From Xanthobacter autotrophicus (GTDB taxonomy: Bacteria > Pseudomonadota > Alphaproteobacteria > Rhizobiales > Xanthobacteraceae), in the NCBI RefSeq assembly GCF_005871085.1, contig NZ_VAUP01000009.1, positions 1-64,000 of the forward strand: a DNA stretch of 64,000 nt, in the 5' to 3' direction. Positions 18,406 to 28,109 of this stretch are shown in pieces (position 1 is the first letter of the stretch; every line of letters starts with the position of its first letter). The notes beneath the pieces are model-generated. The model saw nothing but the letters and a program-made list of their open reading frames with translations, did not search any database and was not told the DNA's origin. Both the position numbers and the translations under genes were made by a program.

Positions 18406-19328
18406 GGCGCATCCTTCTGTTCGGCGCCGGCGGCCAGCTCGGGCGCGAAGTAACGGCGCTTGCCGCCGAGCGCGGCATCGATCTCGTCGGCCTCGGCCAC
18501 GATGCCCTGGATATCGCCGATCCGGTGGCGGTGGCCCGGGCGATCGAGGCGGTGCGGCCCGACGCGCTCATCAACGCGGCCGCCTATACCGCCGTGGACA
18601 AGGCCGAGACCGAGCCGGAGATGGCGGCCCGCATCAATGCCTTCGCCCCGGGCCTCATCGCCGAGCGCTGTGCGCGCTACCGCACCCCTTTGGTCCACGT
18701 CTCCACCGACTATGTGTTCGACGGCACCAAGGCCGGCGCCTATGTGGAGGCGGACCCCATCGCGCCGCTGGGCTTCTACGGCCGCACCAAGGCCGCAGGC
18801 GAGGCCGCCGTGCGTGCCGCCAGCGAGCGACACGTCATCGTGCGCACCTCGTGGGTCTACGGCGCCCACGGCAGCAATTTCCTCAAGACCATGCTGCGGC
18901 ATGCCGCCGAGCGGGACCTGCTGAAGGTGGTGTGCGACCAGCGCGGCTGCCCCACCGCCACGCGCGACCTCGCCGAGGCGGTGCTGGCGGCGGCGGACGC
19001 TGCGGCGCGGGGCGATGCGCGCTGGGGCACCTATCATTTCGCCGGCACGGGCGCGACCAGCTGGCACGGCTTCGCCAGCGCCATCGTGGCAGCCGCAGCC
19101 GGGCACACCGGCCGCAGCCCTCAGGTTGCCCCCATCACCACCGCCGAATATCCCACGCCGGCGAAGCGGCCGAAGAATTCGGAACTCGCCAGCGACCTGT
19201 TCGAGCGCACCTTCGGCATACGGGCCCTCCCCTGGGAGCAGCGCGTGAGCGAGGTGGTGGACACGCTCCTGGCCGGCGCGCAATCGGCGCAAGCCAAGGC
19301 CACGCAAGCCCCTGTGGAGGCATCGTGA
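18402..19328 (+). CDS. rfbD: dTDP-4-dehydrorhamnose reductase
   Basis: The last step of dTDP-L-rhamnose synthesis, NAD(P)H-dependent reduction of the 4-keto group. It has 308 residues. The dinucleotide motif is [13 protein letters not shown] at the N-terminus, with [18 protein letters not shown] near 98, the Tyr-x3-Lys YGRTKAAGE near 126 and [17 protein letters not shown] near 148. The GTG at 18402 overlaps the rfbB stop and starts exactly at the first Rossmann strand, so longer frames upstream were not used. Confidence 0.94.
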   Translation: MRRILLFGAGGQLGREVTALAAERGIDLVGLGHDALDIADPVAVARAIEAVRPDALINAAAYTAVDKAETEPEMAARINAFAPGLIAERCARYRTPLVHVSTDYVFDGTKAGAYVEADPIAPLGFYGRTKAAGEAAVRAASERHVIVRTSWVYGAHGSNFLKTMLRHAAERDLLKVVCDQRGCPTATRDLAEAVLAAADAAARGDARWGTYHFAGTGATSWHGFASAIVAAAAGHTGRSPQVAPITTAEYPTPAKRPKNSELASDLFERTFGIRALPWEQRVSEVVDTLLAGAQSAQAKATQAPVEAS

Positions 19329-20197
19329 AGGGTATCATTCTCGCCGGCGGCTCCGGCACGCGGCTTCATCCCATTACTCTCGTCGTCTCCAAGCAGTTGC
19401 TGCCGGTCTACGACAAGCCGATGATCTATTATCCCCTGTGCACGCTAATGATGGCGGGCATCCGGGATATCCTGATCATCACCACCCCGCATGATTCCCT
19501 GCTGTTCCAGGCGTTGCTGAAGGACGGCAGCCAGTTCGGCCTCACCATCACCTATGCGGTGCAGGGGCAGCCGCGCGGACTTGCGGACGCCTTCATCGTC
19601 GGCCGCGACTTCGTCGGCGACGATCGGGTGGCGCTGGTGCTGGGCGACAATCTGTTCTTCGGCCATGGCCTGCCGGAGCTGCTGGCAGGGGCCGCCAAGC
19701 GCGAGCGCGGTGCCACCGTGTTCGGCTATCCGGTGCAGGACCCCGAGCGCTACGGCGTGGTGGAGATGGATGCGACCTGCCGCGTGCTCTCCCTGGAGGA
19801 AAAGCCGAAGGTGCCGAAGTCCAACCTCGCGGTGACCGGGCTTTATTTCTACGACAACCGCGTCGTCGACATCGCCGCCAACCTCAAGCCGTCCCCGCGC
19901 GGCGAGATCGAGATCACCGACGTCAACAAGGCCTATCTGGAGCTGGGCGAACTCAGCGTCTCCATGATGGGACGCGGCTTCGCCTGGCTCGATACCGGAA
20001 CGCCCGATTCCCTCGTGGAAGCGGCACAGTTCGTGCAGATCCTCGAAAAGCGGCAGGGCCTGCGCATCTCCTCGCCGGAGGAGGTGGCCTATCGCGCCGG
20101 CTTCATCGACAAGGCCCAGCTCAAGGAGCGAGCCGCGGCCCTCGCCAAGTCGAGCTACGGCATCTACCTCTCCCGCCTCGCCGACGGTCTCGCCTGA
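19325..20197 (+). CDS. rfbA: glucose-1-phosphate thymidylyltransferase
   Basis: It makes dTDP-glucose from dTTP and glucose-1-phosphate, the first step of the rhamnose pathway. It has 290 residues, the usual length. The signature [20 protein letters not shown] starts at residue 5 and [12 protein letters not shown] follows. [12 protein letters not shown] and [20 protein letters not shown] cover the substrate site. The GTG start overlaps the rfbD stop as GTGA, the second such junction in the operon. The gene order is C-B-D-A. Confidence 0.96.
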   Translation: MKGIILAGGSGTRLHPITLVVSKQLLPVYDKPMIYYPLCTLMMAGIRDILIITTPHDSLLFQALLKDGSQFGLTITYAVQGQPRGLADAFIVGRDFVGDDRVALVLGDNLFFGHGLPELLAGAAKRERGATVFGYPVQDPERYGVVEMDATCRVLSLEEKPKVPKSNLAVTGLYFYDNRVVDIAANLKPSPRGEIEITDVNKAYLELGELSVSMMGRGFAWLDTGTPDSLVEAAQFVQILEKRQGLRISSPEEVAYRAGFIDKAQLKERAAALAKSSYGIYLSRLADGLA

Positions 20198-20333
20198 CCT
20201 CCGACGCGGGGACATGCCGTCGCACTTTTGAAGCGTGGCCATATCCTGTAGGGTGAGGCTGTCTCCCTAAAGCCTCATGTGGCCGTCGCCGTTTCGGGCG
20301 CGCTCCGGGGCGTGCCGTGACCGGATTTTGAAG

Positions 20334-21107
20334 ATGAGCAATTTCAACGAAGAGACGATCACCAGCGTTCACCACTGGACCGACACGCTCTTCTCCTTCA
20401 CCTGCACCCGCGATCCGGGCCTCAGGTTCCTCAACGGCCAGTTCACCATGATCGGCCTCAAGGTGGACGGCAAGCCGCTCCTGCGCGCCTATTCCATGGC
20501 CAGCGCGAACTACGAGCCGGACCTACAGTTCTTCTCCATCAAGGTCCAGAACGGCCCCCTCACCTCCCGCCTCCAGCACCTGAAGGTGGGGGACAAGATC
20601 CTGGTGGGCCGCAAGCCCACGGGCACCCTGGTGCAAGATAGCCTTCTACCCGGGAAGCGGCTTTACCTCCTGTCCACCGGCACCGGCCTTGCCCCCTTCC
20701 TCTCGGTGGTGAAGGACCCGGAGGCCTACGAGCGCTTCGAGAAGGTGATCCTGATCCACGGCACCCGCACGGTGGCCGAGCTGGCCTATGACACATTCCT
20801 CACGAAGGACCTGCCGAACCACGAGTTCCTCGGGGACGACGTACGCAACAAGCTCGTCTATTACCCGACCGTTACCCGCGAGCCGTTCCGCAACCATGGT
20901 CGCATTACCGACCTCATCACCTCCGGCAAGCTGTTCGCTGACCTCGGCGTGCCGGTGCTCTCCCCGGAGGAGGACCGGCTGATGCTCTGCGGCAGCCCGC
21001 AGATGCTGAAGGATGTGGTGGATTTGCTGGAGGCGCGCGGCTTCACCGAAGGTAGCCAGTCGGCACCCGGCCACTATGTCATCGAGAAGGCGTTCGTGGA
21101 GCGCTGA
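20334..21107 (+). CDS. fpr: ferredoxin--NADP reductase
   Basis: A 257-residue FAD enzyme that exchanges electrons between NADP(H) and ferredoxin or flavodoxin. The FAD motif is LRAYSMASANYEP near residue 48. KVGDKILVGRKPTGTL follows near 88. The NADP-binding loop is LLSTGTGLAPFLSVV near 112. The C-terminal LCGSPQMLKD is typical of the bacterial subclass with a short C-terminus. The ATG at 20334 begins SNFNEETITSVHHWT, the usual N-terminus of alphaproteobacterial Fpr, so an upstream in-frame start at 20277 is not used. It is unrelated to the rhamnose operon. Confidence 0.94.
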   Translation: MSNFNEETITSVHHWTDTLFSFTCTRDPGLRFLNGQFTMIGLKVDGKPLLRAYSMASANYEPDLQFFSIKVQNGPLTSRLQHLKVGDKILVGRKPTGTLVQDSLLPGKRLYLLSTGTGLAPFLSVVKDPEAYERFEKVILIHGTRTVAELAYDTFLTKDLPNHEFLGDDVRNKLVYYPTVTREPFRNHGRITDLITSGKLFADLGVPVLSPEEDRLMLCGSPQMLKDVVDLLEARGFTEGSQSAPGHYVIEKAFVER

Positions 21108-21137
21108 AGCGCGCTCCCGCTCCTTCAACAGGCCCAA

Positions 21138-21175
21138 GGATCACGGCTGCCGGATCACGGTGCCGGATCACGCCG
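21138..21175. repeat. three tandem 13-14 bp units between fpr and the DMT transporter gene
   Basis: GGATCACGGCTGCC, GGATCACGGTGCC and a partial GGATCACGCCG follow one another and run into the last codons of the leftward transporter gene (stop at 21168). It is probably a recent slippage duplication. Confidence 0.5.
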
Positions 21176-22136
21176 CATCGTCCTGCGCGCCAGGCGCCTC
21201 CGCAGCCGTTCCAGCGGAGCCGCGCACCGATGGCTCCGGCCGGGATGCCACGATGCGGGGCGCCGGCCTGCGCTCCCGCCAGATCAGCAGCAGCCCCGCC
21301 AGCACCACCACCATAGCGCCCGCAATCACAAGGGGGGCCGGCCATTCCCCGAACAGCACGATGCCGAACACGGTCGCCCATAGCAGCAAGGCATAGTTGA
21401 ACGGCGCCACCACCGAGGCCGGGGCATGGCGGATGGCCGAAGTCACGCAGATCTGGCCGATGCCGCCAGCCAGCCCCATGCCGGCGAGGATGAGGGCGAC
21501 ACGCCCCTCCGGCATCACCCAGCCGAACGGCAGCGTGGCGAGGCCGGCGACGGAAGCCACCAGCGAGAAATAGAAGACGATGGCCTCGCTGGTCTCGGTC
21601 CGGGTCAGATGGCGCACCTGGGTGATGGCGAAGCCTGCCCCCACCGCACCGGCCAGCGCCAGTCCCGCGCCGATCAGCGGTCCCGGCCCCGAACCAACCG
21701 AGGCATGGGAAAACGACGGCCACAGCATAAGCACGATTCCGCCCATGCCAACCGCGAGGACCAGCCAGCGATAGACCGGCACCCGCTCGCCCAGCAGCAC
21801 CGCCGCCAGCACCACCGCCACCAGCGGCGTCGCATAGGAGAAGGCGACAGCCTCCGCCAGCGGGATGAAAGCGAGCGCGGCGAAGCTGAGCCACATGGCG
21901 CTCACGCCCACGAGGCCCCGCACCACATGGCCGAATGGCTGGCGGGTAACGAGGGCGCCCGTCATCCGCCCGCTCCAGGCGAGCCAGACCACCACGGGCA
22001 CGAGCCCGATGAAGCTGCGGGCAAAGACGATCTCGCCGCTTGGCACCTCGTCCGCCACCATCCGCACCAGCGCGGACATGATCGCGAAGAAGAAGGTGGC
22101 GGCGATTTGCAGGCCGATTCCGGCCGGGACATTCAT
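21168..22136 (-). CDS. EamA/DMT-family permease
   Basis: A 322-residue inner-membrane protein with about ten membrane segments in two EamA halves. The first half opens GIGLQIAATFFFAIMSALV. The second half starts near residue 150 (GPLIGAGLALAGAVGAGFAI). Family members export amino acids, metabolites or drugs, and the substrate is not evident. The C-terminus after the last membrane helix is Arg/Pro/Ala-rich. It is convergent with fpr. Confidence 0.85.
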   Translation of the reverse strand: MNVPAGIGLQIAATFFFAIMSALVRMVADEVPSGEIVFARSFIGLVPVVVWLAWSGRMTGALVTRQPFGHVVRGLVGVSAMWLSFAALAFIPLAEAVAFSYATPLVAVVLAAVLLGERVPVYRWLVLAVGMGGIVLMLWPSFSHASVGSGPGPLIGAGLALAGAVGAGFAITQVRHLTRTETSEAIVFYFSLVASVAGLATLPFGWVMPEGRVALILAGMGLAGGIGQICVTSAIRHAPASVVAPFNYALLLWATVFGIVLFGEWPAPLVIAGAMVVVLAGLLLIWRERRPAPRIVASRPEPSVRGSAGTAAEAPGAQDDAA

Positions 22137-22261
22137 CGGGGGCAGATCCGAACGAGGCGGCCTTATCGCTATAGCGCGCGCAGACGGCGCGCGGCATGCG
22201 CCTGTCGCAGAGCTCCGACTTTAGTCCCGCGTCGGGCTCAGCCCAAGGCGCGACCCGCCTC

Positions 22262-22975
22262 TCAAAGCTCCGGATTGGCTCGGCGGAGCTGGCCGTAGGC
22301 AACGGACAGGAAGGCGCAGGTGAGCACAATCTGGACCGGCAGCAGAACCATGCTCACCACGTCCACCAGCGTCTCCGGCACCAGGAGCTGCACGATCTGC
22401 TCGACAAGCAGGATCGGCAGGGAAATGAGGAACGGGCCGAGGACGAGCGCCAGCGTATTGCCCTTGCCCAGCCGCCAGGCCTGCGCCCAGGAAATCGGAT
22501 CGCCCAGCACCCGCGACGGCAGCCGCAGCGCCGGCCGGGATGCAACCACCGCCACGACGGTGACGACCAGGAAGACGAGCACCAGTTCCAGTCCGGTCCC
22601 GAGTGGCGCCGACCCCGAAAGCATGGCAATGGCAAAGATCGGCACCAGCGCGCTGAGACCTGCCGCAAGGCCGATGAGAATGGTGTCGAGAAGATAGCCC
22701 ACCATTCGTCCCGCCCCCTGCCCGAGGGTCTGTGCATCGAAGGCCGACGGTCCGCGCAGAACCTCCCCATGGGTCAGCAGGGCCAGCGGGATGCTCGCCA
22801 CCGAATAGACCAGCAGCAGGAGGCCGCCCAAGTCTGACGAGACAAGCAGCCCTACCAAGATACCTGCGACGGCATATGCGGCGGTAGTCTTCTGATGTCG
22901 CAGGACCACTGCGAAGGCCCACTGGAACGACCACTTCAGCGAGGCCAGAAGCGGGATCTTGTAGCCACTATCCAT
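22262..22975 (-). CDS. conserved-type membrane protein of unknown function
   Basis: A 237-residue protein with about six hydrophobic segments (for example YAVAGILVGLLVSS and LELVLVFLVVTVVAVVA). I do not recognise the family. The first 30 residues (LLASLKWSFQWAFAVVLRH) are amphipathic or membrane-associated. The ATG at 22975 follows a region of no protein character, so longer in-frame extensions were dropped. It lies beside the sugar-transferase gene but reads the other way. Confidence 0.6.
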   Translation of the reverse strand: MDSGYKIPLLASLKWSFQWAFAVVLRHQKTTAAYAVAGILVGLLVSSDLGGLLLLVYSVASIPLALLTHGEVLRGPSAFDAQTLGQGAGRMVGYLLDTILIGLAAGLSALVPIFAIAMLSGSAPLGTGLELVLVFLVVTVVAVVASRPALRLPSRVLGDPISWAQAWRLGKGNTLALVLGPFLISLPILLVEQIVQLLVPETLVDVVSMVLLPVQIVLTCAFLSVAYGQLRRANPEL

Positions 22976-23718
22976 CAATCGCCACCGGTGCCGAAGAGAG
23001 CCGCGCCAAGCCTGGTTGCCGCTGCGGCCGACCCAGCGCGTACCTAGACGGCTCCGGCCCGTCTTGTCGATAGGCGCGATCGTGGCCGGGCGCGCCAAAG
23101 GTGGAATGACCGATCGCTGTGACAAACGGGCTGCCGTTTCGCGGTTGGCTTCCAGCCCGCATCGTCGGCGTCTTCCAATCTTGCCGTGTCAGGATACCAG
23201 AAACGCGGACGACTCGTGCCGCGCGGGGCCGGCACGTCCGATTGTTTGGATGCTTTGCCGCCTTACATACCGTGGTGCAGCACGCCGGGAACGGCAGATC
23301 GGCTCTATGATACCTAATCGCATAAATTCTTTGGCCATCGATCGCAGATGTGAGGTGCTGCGATATGCGGCAGCCAACTTTTATCGCAATGCAGCATTGC
23401 CCGCCGCTTGGGCACACCCCCGGATACCACGAATTTTGAAAGGATAGCTGCGATGCAATATGCGAAAGACAGCCAATGACATGAATATACAATCCAATTG
23501 TTCTTGTCCTACTCTTCGCAAATTGGGGCATGATCGCCGAGATCCCAACGTTATGTTCGCGCTTAACGCATTTCACAGCAGGACATTGACAAATTTATTA
23601 CATATAATAACCATTCGCATCGATTTTTATACTAGCTTGCATCGCAGCATTCGGAGTGCTATTGTCAACTTATCATTTGATAGTCGGTGCGACTCCAATC
23701 CGAGGGATCAAAGGCCAA
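22976..23718. other. intergenic region upstream of the sugar transferase, A+T-rich on its right side
   Basis: A 743-base gap between outward-reading genes. Its right third (23450-23700) is strikingly A+T-rich for this genome. It contains TTGACA at 23586 and TATAAT at 23603, though only 11 bases apart. A 7-bp hairpin CGTGCCG / CGGCACG is at 23215-23236. No credible gene is present, and the promoter of the transferase gene should lie in the A+T-rich part. Confidence 0.5.
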
Positions 23719-25191
23719 ATGTCGATATCCACGGACAACATGCGGGTCGAGCGCGTCGGCGAGGGTCGGATCCAGCGAGCCGTGATCGACTACGCCTCGA
23801 TGCCGCCGCTCTTCATCTTGTGCGATGTCGTGCTCATGCTCGCCTTGAGCATGCTCGTGGACGTCATCTCCACAAGCCAGACCTCCACCGGCGCCCTGTC
23901 TACCTTCGATTTCACGCGTCCGCTGGGGATTGGCATCCTCTCGGCCGTCACCTTCGTGCTCATCACCACCTCCCGGGGGCTCTACAAGCCCTGGCAGATG
24001 GTGCGGGCGACGGAGCAGGTGCGCGCGGCCTTCGTGAACTGGACCTTCACCATCCTCTTCGTGGCCACGGTGATCTTCTGCCTCAAGGTGGGCGACGACA
24101 CCTCGCGCCTCTCCACCGGTATTTTCGCCGCGCTTGGCTTCGTCGCGGTGCCGGCGTCCCATTGGGCCATGGGCGTGTGGTTGCGTCGCGCGGTCGAGAC
24201 CGGCGCGGTGCGCGGCCGGCCCTCCATCCTCATCGGCGACATGTCCCAGCTCGACCAGGTGGTTCCCACAGAGCTACTCAAGCGCTTGGGCCTGCGCGAA
24301 ATGCGGCGTTTCAGCTTTGCCGGCGTCCCGTCTGGTGCCGCCACGGGCTCGCTGGGTGCCGACGAACTCGACACGCTCAAGAGCGCTATCCAGTTCGCCC
24401 GCCAGCAGCGGATCGAAGAAATCGTCATCGCCATGCCGTGGAACAACCTGGAGCGTCTCGACGCAGTCCGGGCTCGGCTGCGGGCGCTGCCTGTGCCGGT
24501 GAAGCTCCTGCCCGATGAAGCGGTCCATGAGCTGCTCGACGCGCCGCGCGTGGATTTCGGTTCGTCGGTGGCCATCGAAGTGCAGCGTGCGCCGCTCTCG
24601 CGCATCGAGCTCGCCCAGAAGCGGGTGCTCGACATCGCGGTGTCCGGCGTGGCCATGACGCTGCTGCTGCCGCTGTTCGCCATCATCGCCATCTGCATCA
24701 AGTCGGACAGCAAGGGGCCGGTGATTTTCCGCCAGCGCCGCAACGGCTTCGGCGGGCGCGAGTTCACCATCTACAAGTTCCGCTCCATGTCGGTAATGGA
24801 AGACGGTGCCAAGGTGACGCAGGCCCAGCGCAACGATAAGCGCGTGACCCGGGTCGGCCGCTTCCTGCGCGCCACCAGCCTCGACGAGCTGCCGCAGGTG
24901 CTGAACGTGCTGTTCGGGCACATGTCCATCGTCGGACCGCGTCCCCACGCCATGGCCCACGACGATGAGTATTCCAAGCTGATCGCCGGTTACGCCTTCC
25001 GCCACCACGTGAAGCCCGGCATCACCGGCTGGGCCCAGGCCAACGGCCTGCGCGGCGAGACCTCCGAGATCTCGCTCATGGAACGGCGGATCGAGATGGA
25101 CCTCTGGTACGTCAACAACTGGTCCATCTGGCTCGACATCAAGATCATCCTGAAGACCTTCATCGAGGTCTTCCGCAACGACGCCTACTGA
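23719..25191 (+). CDS. polyprenyl-phosphate sugar-1-phosphate transferase (WcaJ/ExoY type)
   Basis: It starts polysaccharide synthesis by moving a sugar-1-phosphate from a UDP-sugar onto undecaprenyl phosphate at the inner membrane. It has 490 residues. The N-terminal half has about four membrane segments and a nucleotide-binding-like region. The catalytic C-terminal domain begins near residue 300 with [19 protein letters not shown]. It contains [40 protein letters not shown], and [10 protein letters not shown]. The ATG at 23719 is used rather than one at 23656 because the frame before it lacks protein character. A terminator hairpin follows. Confidence 0.93.
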   Translation: MSISTDNMRVERVGEGRIQRAVIDYASMPPLFILCDVVLMLALSMLVDVISTSQTSTGALSTFDFTRPLGIGILSAVTFVLITTSRGLYKPWQMVRATEQVRAAFVNWTFTILFVATVIFCLKVGDDTSRLSTGIFAALGFVAVPASHWAMGVWLRRAVETGAVRGRPSILIGDMSQLDQVVPTELLKRLGLREMRRFSFAGVPSGAATGSLGADELDTLKSAIQFARQQRIEEIVIAMPWNNLERLDAVRARLRALPVPVKLLPDEAVHELLDAPRVDFGSSVAIEVQRAPLSRIELAQKRVLDIAVSGVAMTLLLPLFAIIAICIKSDSKGPVIFRQRRNGFGGREFTIYKFRSMSVMEDGAKVTQAQRNDKRVTRVGRFLRATSLDELPQVLNVLFGHMSIVGPRPHAMAHDDEYSKLIAGYAFRHHVKPGITGWAQANGLRGETSEISLMERRIEMDLWYVNNWSIWLDIKIILKTFIEVFRNDAY

Positions 25192-25676
25192 GACAGGGCC
25201 ATACCCAGAGCGTTCAATGACGAAAGAGCCGGGGAGGCCCCCCGGCTCTTCTGATTCCAGCCTTCGATTTCTGGCGTCACCGTCGGTCTTGCAGATGGCA
25301 ACGATCCACCCGGCACGCGCCCGCAGGCCGCCACCCATCACATGTGATTTTCGCATCGTGTTGCCTGGCTTCCGGGGCGACCTAAGGCAGTCGCGCGCGA
25401 CGCTGGCACAAAGCCGCTGCATGCCGATCCAGCACACGTCCAAGGCGCCGGCAGTCGATCACCGATCGCAACGCGTCTTGTGGCGCCCGGCGCCGCTCAA
25501 GGCTGCGTCATCCAAGCCATCGGCATTTCGAATGCCCGACGCCGCGGTTCGGGATTGCCTCAGCCGTGCGCCCGGCAGATCGCGCGTCGGGCCGCGGCGG
25601 GTCTGTCAGGTGACCGTGGCCGGCCCTGGCTGATACCGCAGGCCTTGGCACCGCATCCGGTGCGGCTGACACTCGG
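25192..25676. other. intergenic interval between convergent genes
   Basis: Apart from the terminator at 25224-25250 I see nothing in this 485-base interval. Frames on both strands are short and Arg/Pro-rich. Confidence 0.55.
25224..25250 (+). terminator. intrinsic terminator after the sugar-transferase gene
   Basis: An 11-bp perfect stem AAGAGCCGGGG / CCCCGGCTCTT with a 5-base loop, 32 bases after the stop. The A-rich left flank and CTCTT right arm give a weak U-run. Confidence 0.75.
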
Positions 25677-26429
25677 TCAGCCCCGCGCCGCCTCGTCCAC
25701 CATACGCGCCACCGCATCCCCCGCCGCTTCGAGCAGGTCCGCCTCGCGGGCACGAACCACCAGATTGGTCTTGAAACGCCCGTCGGTCTCGTCGCGGAAG
25801 GGATAGGAGCCGATCACCGCCGCCGGAAACCGCTCGGCGATGGCGCGCAGGGGCCCGGCGATGTCGCCTTCCTTGGCCTCCGCCAGAATGGTGCGGGACA
25901 GCATGGGCCGGCCCTTCCTCAGGTCGGGCAGCACGGCTTCGAGCATGGCCTGCATGATGCGCGGCACACCAGCCATGACGATCACATTGCCGATGCGGAA
26001 CCCCGGCGCCTTGGACACCTCGTTCACCACCAGACTGGCCCCCTCGGGAATGCGCGCCATGCGCAAGCGCGCATCGTTCAGGTCCTTCTCGGCGATGTAT
26101 TCCAGCAGCATGGCGCGGGCGCGGGGGTCCACGTCGATGGCGACGCCGAAGGCCCTGGCCACTGAATCTGCGGTAATGTCGTCATGGGTCGGGCCGATGC
26201 CCCCGGTAGTGAAGACGTACGTGAAGCGATCGCGCAGCGCATTGATCGCCGCCACGATGTCCTCCTCCACGTCGGCGACGATTCGCACCTCACGCAGGTC
26301 GATACCCACGTCGGTCAGGCGCTCGGCGATGTGGCCGATGTTCTTGTCCTTGGTCCGTCCCGAGAGGACCTCGTCGCCAATGACCACCAGTGCTGCCGTG
26401 ACCGATTGCGCGCCGTCTGCCTCGCCCAT
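25677..26429 (-). CDS. CinA-like molybdopterin-binding-domain protein
   Basis: A 250-residue protein made of the MoCF/CinA N-terminal domain. Motifs are TAALVVIGDEVLSGRTKDKN at the start and TTGGIGPTHDDITADSVA near residue 75. The deamidase domain found at the C-terminus of full CinA is absent. Short homologues are common in alphaproteobacteria, and some CinA proteins hydrolyse ADP-ribose or NMN-type substrates. Activity here is open. The ATG at 26429 has GAGG 8 bases upstream. Confidence 0.88.
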   Translation of the reverse strand: MGEADGAQSVTAALVVIGDEVLSGRTKDKNIGHIAERLTDVGIDLREVRIVADVEEDIVAAINALRDRFTYVFTTGGIGPTHDDITADSVARAFGVAIDVDPRARAMLLEYIAEKDLNDARLRMARIPEGASLVVNEVSKAPGFRIGNVIVMAGVPRIMQAMLEAVLPDLRKGRPMLSRTILAEAKEGDIAGPLRAIAERFPAAVIGSYPFRDETDGRFKTNLVVRAREADLLEAAGDAVARMVDEAARG

Positions 26430-26541
26430 GTGGAAAACCTCTGCCGCTGCCGGCAGCAGCGCCGCCGGATTTGCCCAAATAATGACCAACCAAAAAGCGT
26501 AAGCGTCGCTCTTTGCGAGCCTTCCCCCTTTAGCACTTCTT

Positions 26542-26557
26542 TGGCACGATGTTTGTA
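26542..26557 (+). promoter_or_regulatory. candidate sigma-54 (-24/-12) promoter of the ATP-grasp operon
   Basis: TGGCACGATGTTTGTA matches the RpoN consensus TGGCAYR-N4-TTGCW except for T in place of C in the -12 element. The GG to GT spacing of 10 bases is right. It lies 41 bases before the ATP-grasp start. If real, the operon would need an enhancer-binding activator such as NtrC. Confidence 0.4.
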
Positions 26558-26597
26558 CGCTCGAAGTCAGGTTCCAGGGCGCGGAGTGACGGTTCCA

Positions 26598-28013
26598 ATG
26601 CCGCATGCGTTTGATGAAATGTCCAGTGCCGACGGCTCGGTCAGGCCGGCCTACGAGACCCTGCAGCGCTGGCTCGCCAGCGTGCCCCAGGATGTGCTGG
26701 ACCACCGCCGCAAGGAGGCGGAGTTCATCTTCCGCCGAATCGGCATCACCTTCGCCGTCTACGGCGAGCAAAACTCCCAGGAGCGCCTGATCCCGTTCGA
26801 CATGGTCCCGCGCATCATCACCAAGGATGAATGGGCCACCCTGTCCAAAGGCCTGGAGCAGCGCGTCAAGGCGCTGAACATGTACATCCGCGACGTCTAC
26901 ACCAAGCGCGAGGTGCTCAAGGCCGGGGTGGTGCCGGAGAACCTCGTCTACCAGAACCCCGCGTTCCGCCCGGAGATGAACGGCCAGCGCGTGCCGCACG
27001 ACCTCTACGTGCACATCGCCGGCATCGACATCGTGCGCACCGACCCCGACACCTTCTACGTGCTCGAGGACAATGCCCGCACCCCCTCCGGCGTCTCCTA
27101 CATGCTGGAGAACCGGGAGATCATGCTCCGCCTGTTCCCCGAGCTGTTCTCCATGCACAAGGTGGCGCCGGTCGATAAATACGGCGACGACCTGCTGGCG
27201 ACGCTCCGCTCGCTGGCGCCCCATGGCGGGCACGAGCCGAACGTGGCCATCCTCACCCCCGGCATCTACAACTCGGCCTATTACGAGCACTCGTTCCTGG
27301 CCGACAAGCTGGGCGTGGACCTGGTGGAAGGGCGCGACCTGTTCGTGAAGGACGACGTGGTCTACATGCGCACCACCGAGGGGCCTAAGCGCGTGGACGT
27401 GATCTACCGCCGCCTCGACGATGATTTCCTCGACCCCCTGATGTTCCGGCGTGACAGCCAGCTCGGCGTGCCCGGCCTCATGAGCGCCTATCGCGCCGGC
27501 AACGTCACCCTCACCAATGCGGTGGGAACGGGCGTCGCCGACGACAAGGCGGTCTATTCCTACATGCCGGACATCATCCGCTTCTATCTCGGCGAGGAGC
27601 CGCTCCTGCCGAACGTGCCCACCTGGCGCTGCCGCGAGCCCGATCACCTCAAGTACGTGCTGGAGCACCTGCCCGAGCTGGTGGTGAAGGAAGTGCACGG
27701 CTCCGGCGGCTACGGCATGCTGGTGGGCCCGGCCTCGGACAAGGCGCAGATCGAGAAGTTCCGCGCCAAGCTGGTTGCGGACCCGGCCAACTTCATCGCC
27801 CAGCCGACGCTTGCTTTGTCCACCTGCCCCACCATGGTGGAAAAGGGCGTCGCCCCCCGCCATGTGGACCTGCGGCCCTTCATCCTCTCCGGCTCGGACA
27901 AGGTGCGCATCGTGCCCGGCGGCCTCACCCGCGTCGCCATGAAGGAGGGTTCGCTGGTGGTGAATTCCAGCCAGGGCGGCGGAACCAAGGACACCTGGGT
28001 TCTCGACGCCTGA
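26598..28013 (+). CDS. circularly permuted ATP-grasp type 2 protein (DUF404/DUF407)
   Basis: A 471-residue cytosolic ligase-like protein that probably forms amide or peptide bonds with ATP. Family segments are YGEQNSQERLIPFDMVPRII near residue 55, NMYIRDVYTKREVLKAG near 94, YVLEDNARTPSGVSYMLENR near 153, RLDDDFLDPLMF near 272, and the ATP-site segments VVKEVHGSGGYGMLVGP near 360 and LRPFILSG near 430. It forms a unit with the alpha-E and transglutaminase-like genes, a trio widely conserved in bacteria and predicted to make or attach a peptide-like product. Its substrate is unknown. The ATG at 26598 was chosen because the family N-terminus begins shortly after it. GGAG lies 11 bases upstream. 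Confidence 0.88.
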   Translation: MPHAFDEMSSADGSVRPAYETLQRWLASVPQDVLDHRRKEAEFIFRRIGITFAVYGEQNSQERLIPFDMVPRIITKDEWATLSKGLEQRVKALNMYIRDVYTKREVLKAGVVPENLVYQNPAFRPEMNGQRVPHDLYVHIAGIDIVRTDPDTFYVLEDNARTPSGVSYMLENREIMLRLFPELFSMHKVAPVDKYGDDLLATLRSLAPHGGHEPNVAILTPGIYNSAYYEHSFLADKLGVDLVEGRDLFVKDDVVYMRTTEGPKRVDVIYRRLDDDFLDPLMFRRDSQLGVPGLMSAYRAGNVTLTNAVGTGVADDKAVYSYMPDIIRFYLGEEPLLPNVPTWRCREPDHLKYVLEHLPELVVKEVHGSGGYGMLVGPASDKAQIEKFRAKLVADPANFIAQPTLALSTCPTMVEKGVAPRHVDLRPFILSGSDKVRIVPGGLTRVAMKEGSLVVNSSQGGGTKDTWVLDA

Positions 28014-28020
28014 GCACTCC

Positions 28021-28044
28021 AAGGCTGCGGCACGCCGCGGCCTT
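28021..28044 (+). terminator. hairpin between the ATP-grasp and alpha-E genes
   Basis: A 10-bp stem AAGGCTGCGG / CCGCGGCCTT (one T-G) with loop CACG, 7 bases after the ATP-grasp stop. It may cause partial termination or stabilise the upstream message, giving unequal expression of the trio. Confidence 0.45.
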
Positions 28045-28109
28045 CGCCTCCCGGACGCCTGAGCGCGGGTTCCCGCGCCTCGATTTGCCTCCTTCCCAAC
28101 GGGCTCCCC

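Noticed and set aside
18305-19324. Frame in phase with rfbA reaching back through rfbD
   Set aside because: The rfbA family begins exactly at the GTG at 19325. The upstream part is Arg-rich and lies in another phase of rfbD.
22976-23576. Short frames on both strands upstream of the sugar-transferase gene
   Set aside because: No ribosome sites, mixed composition and no motif. Treated as non-coding.
23586-23608. TTGACA followed by TATAAT upstream of the sugar-transferase gene
   Set aside because: The spacer is only 11 bases, too short for a normal sigma-70 promoter. The A+T-rich region may still hold the promoter in another register.
26430-28022. Extension of the CinA-like frame far upstream, opposite the ATP-grasp gene
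   Set aside because: The homologous region begins at 26429 with a good ribosome site. The extension is the complement of the ATP-grasp gene.
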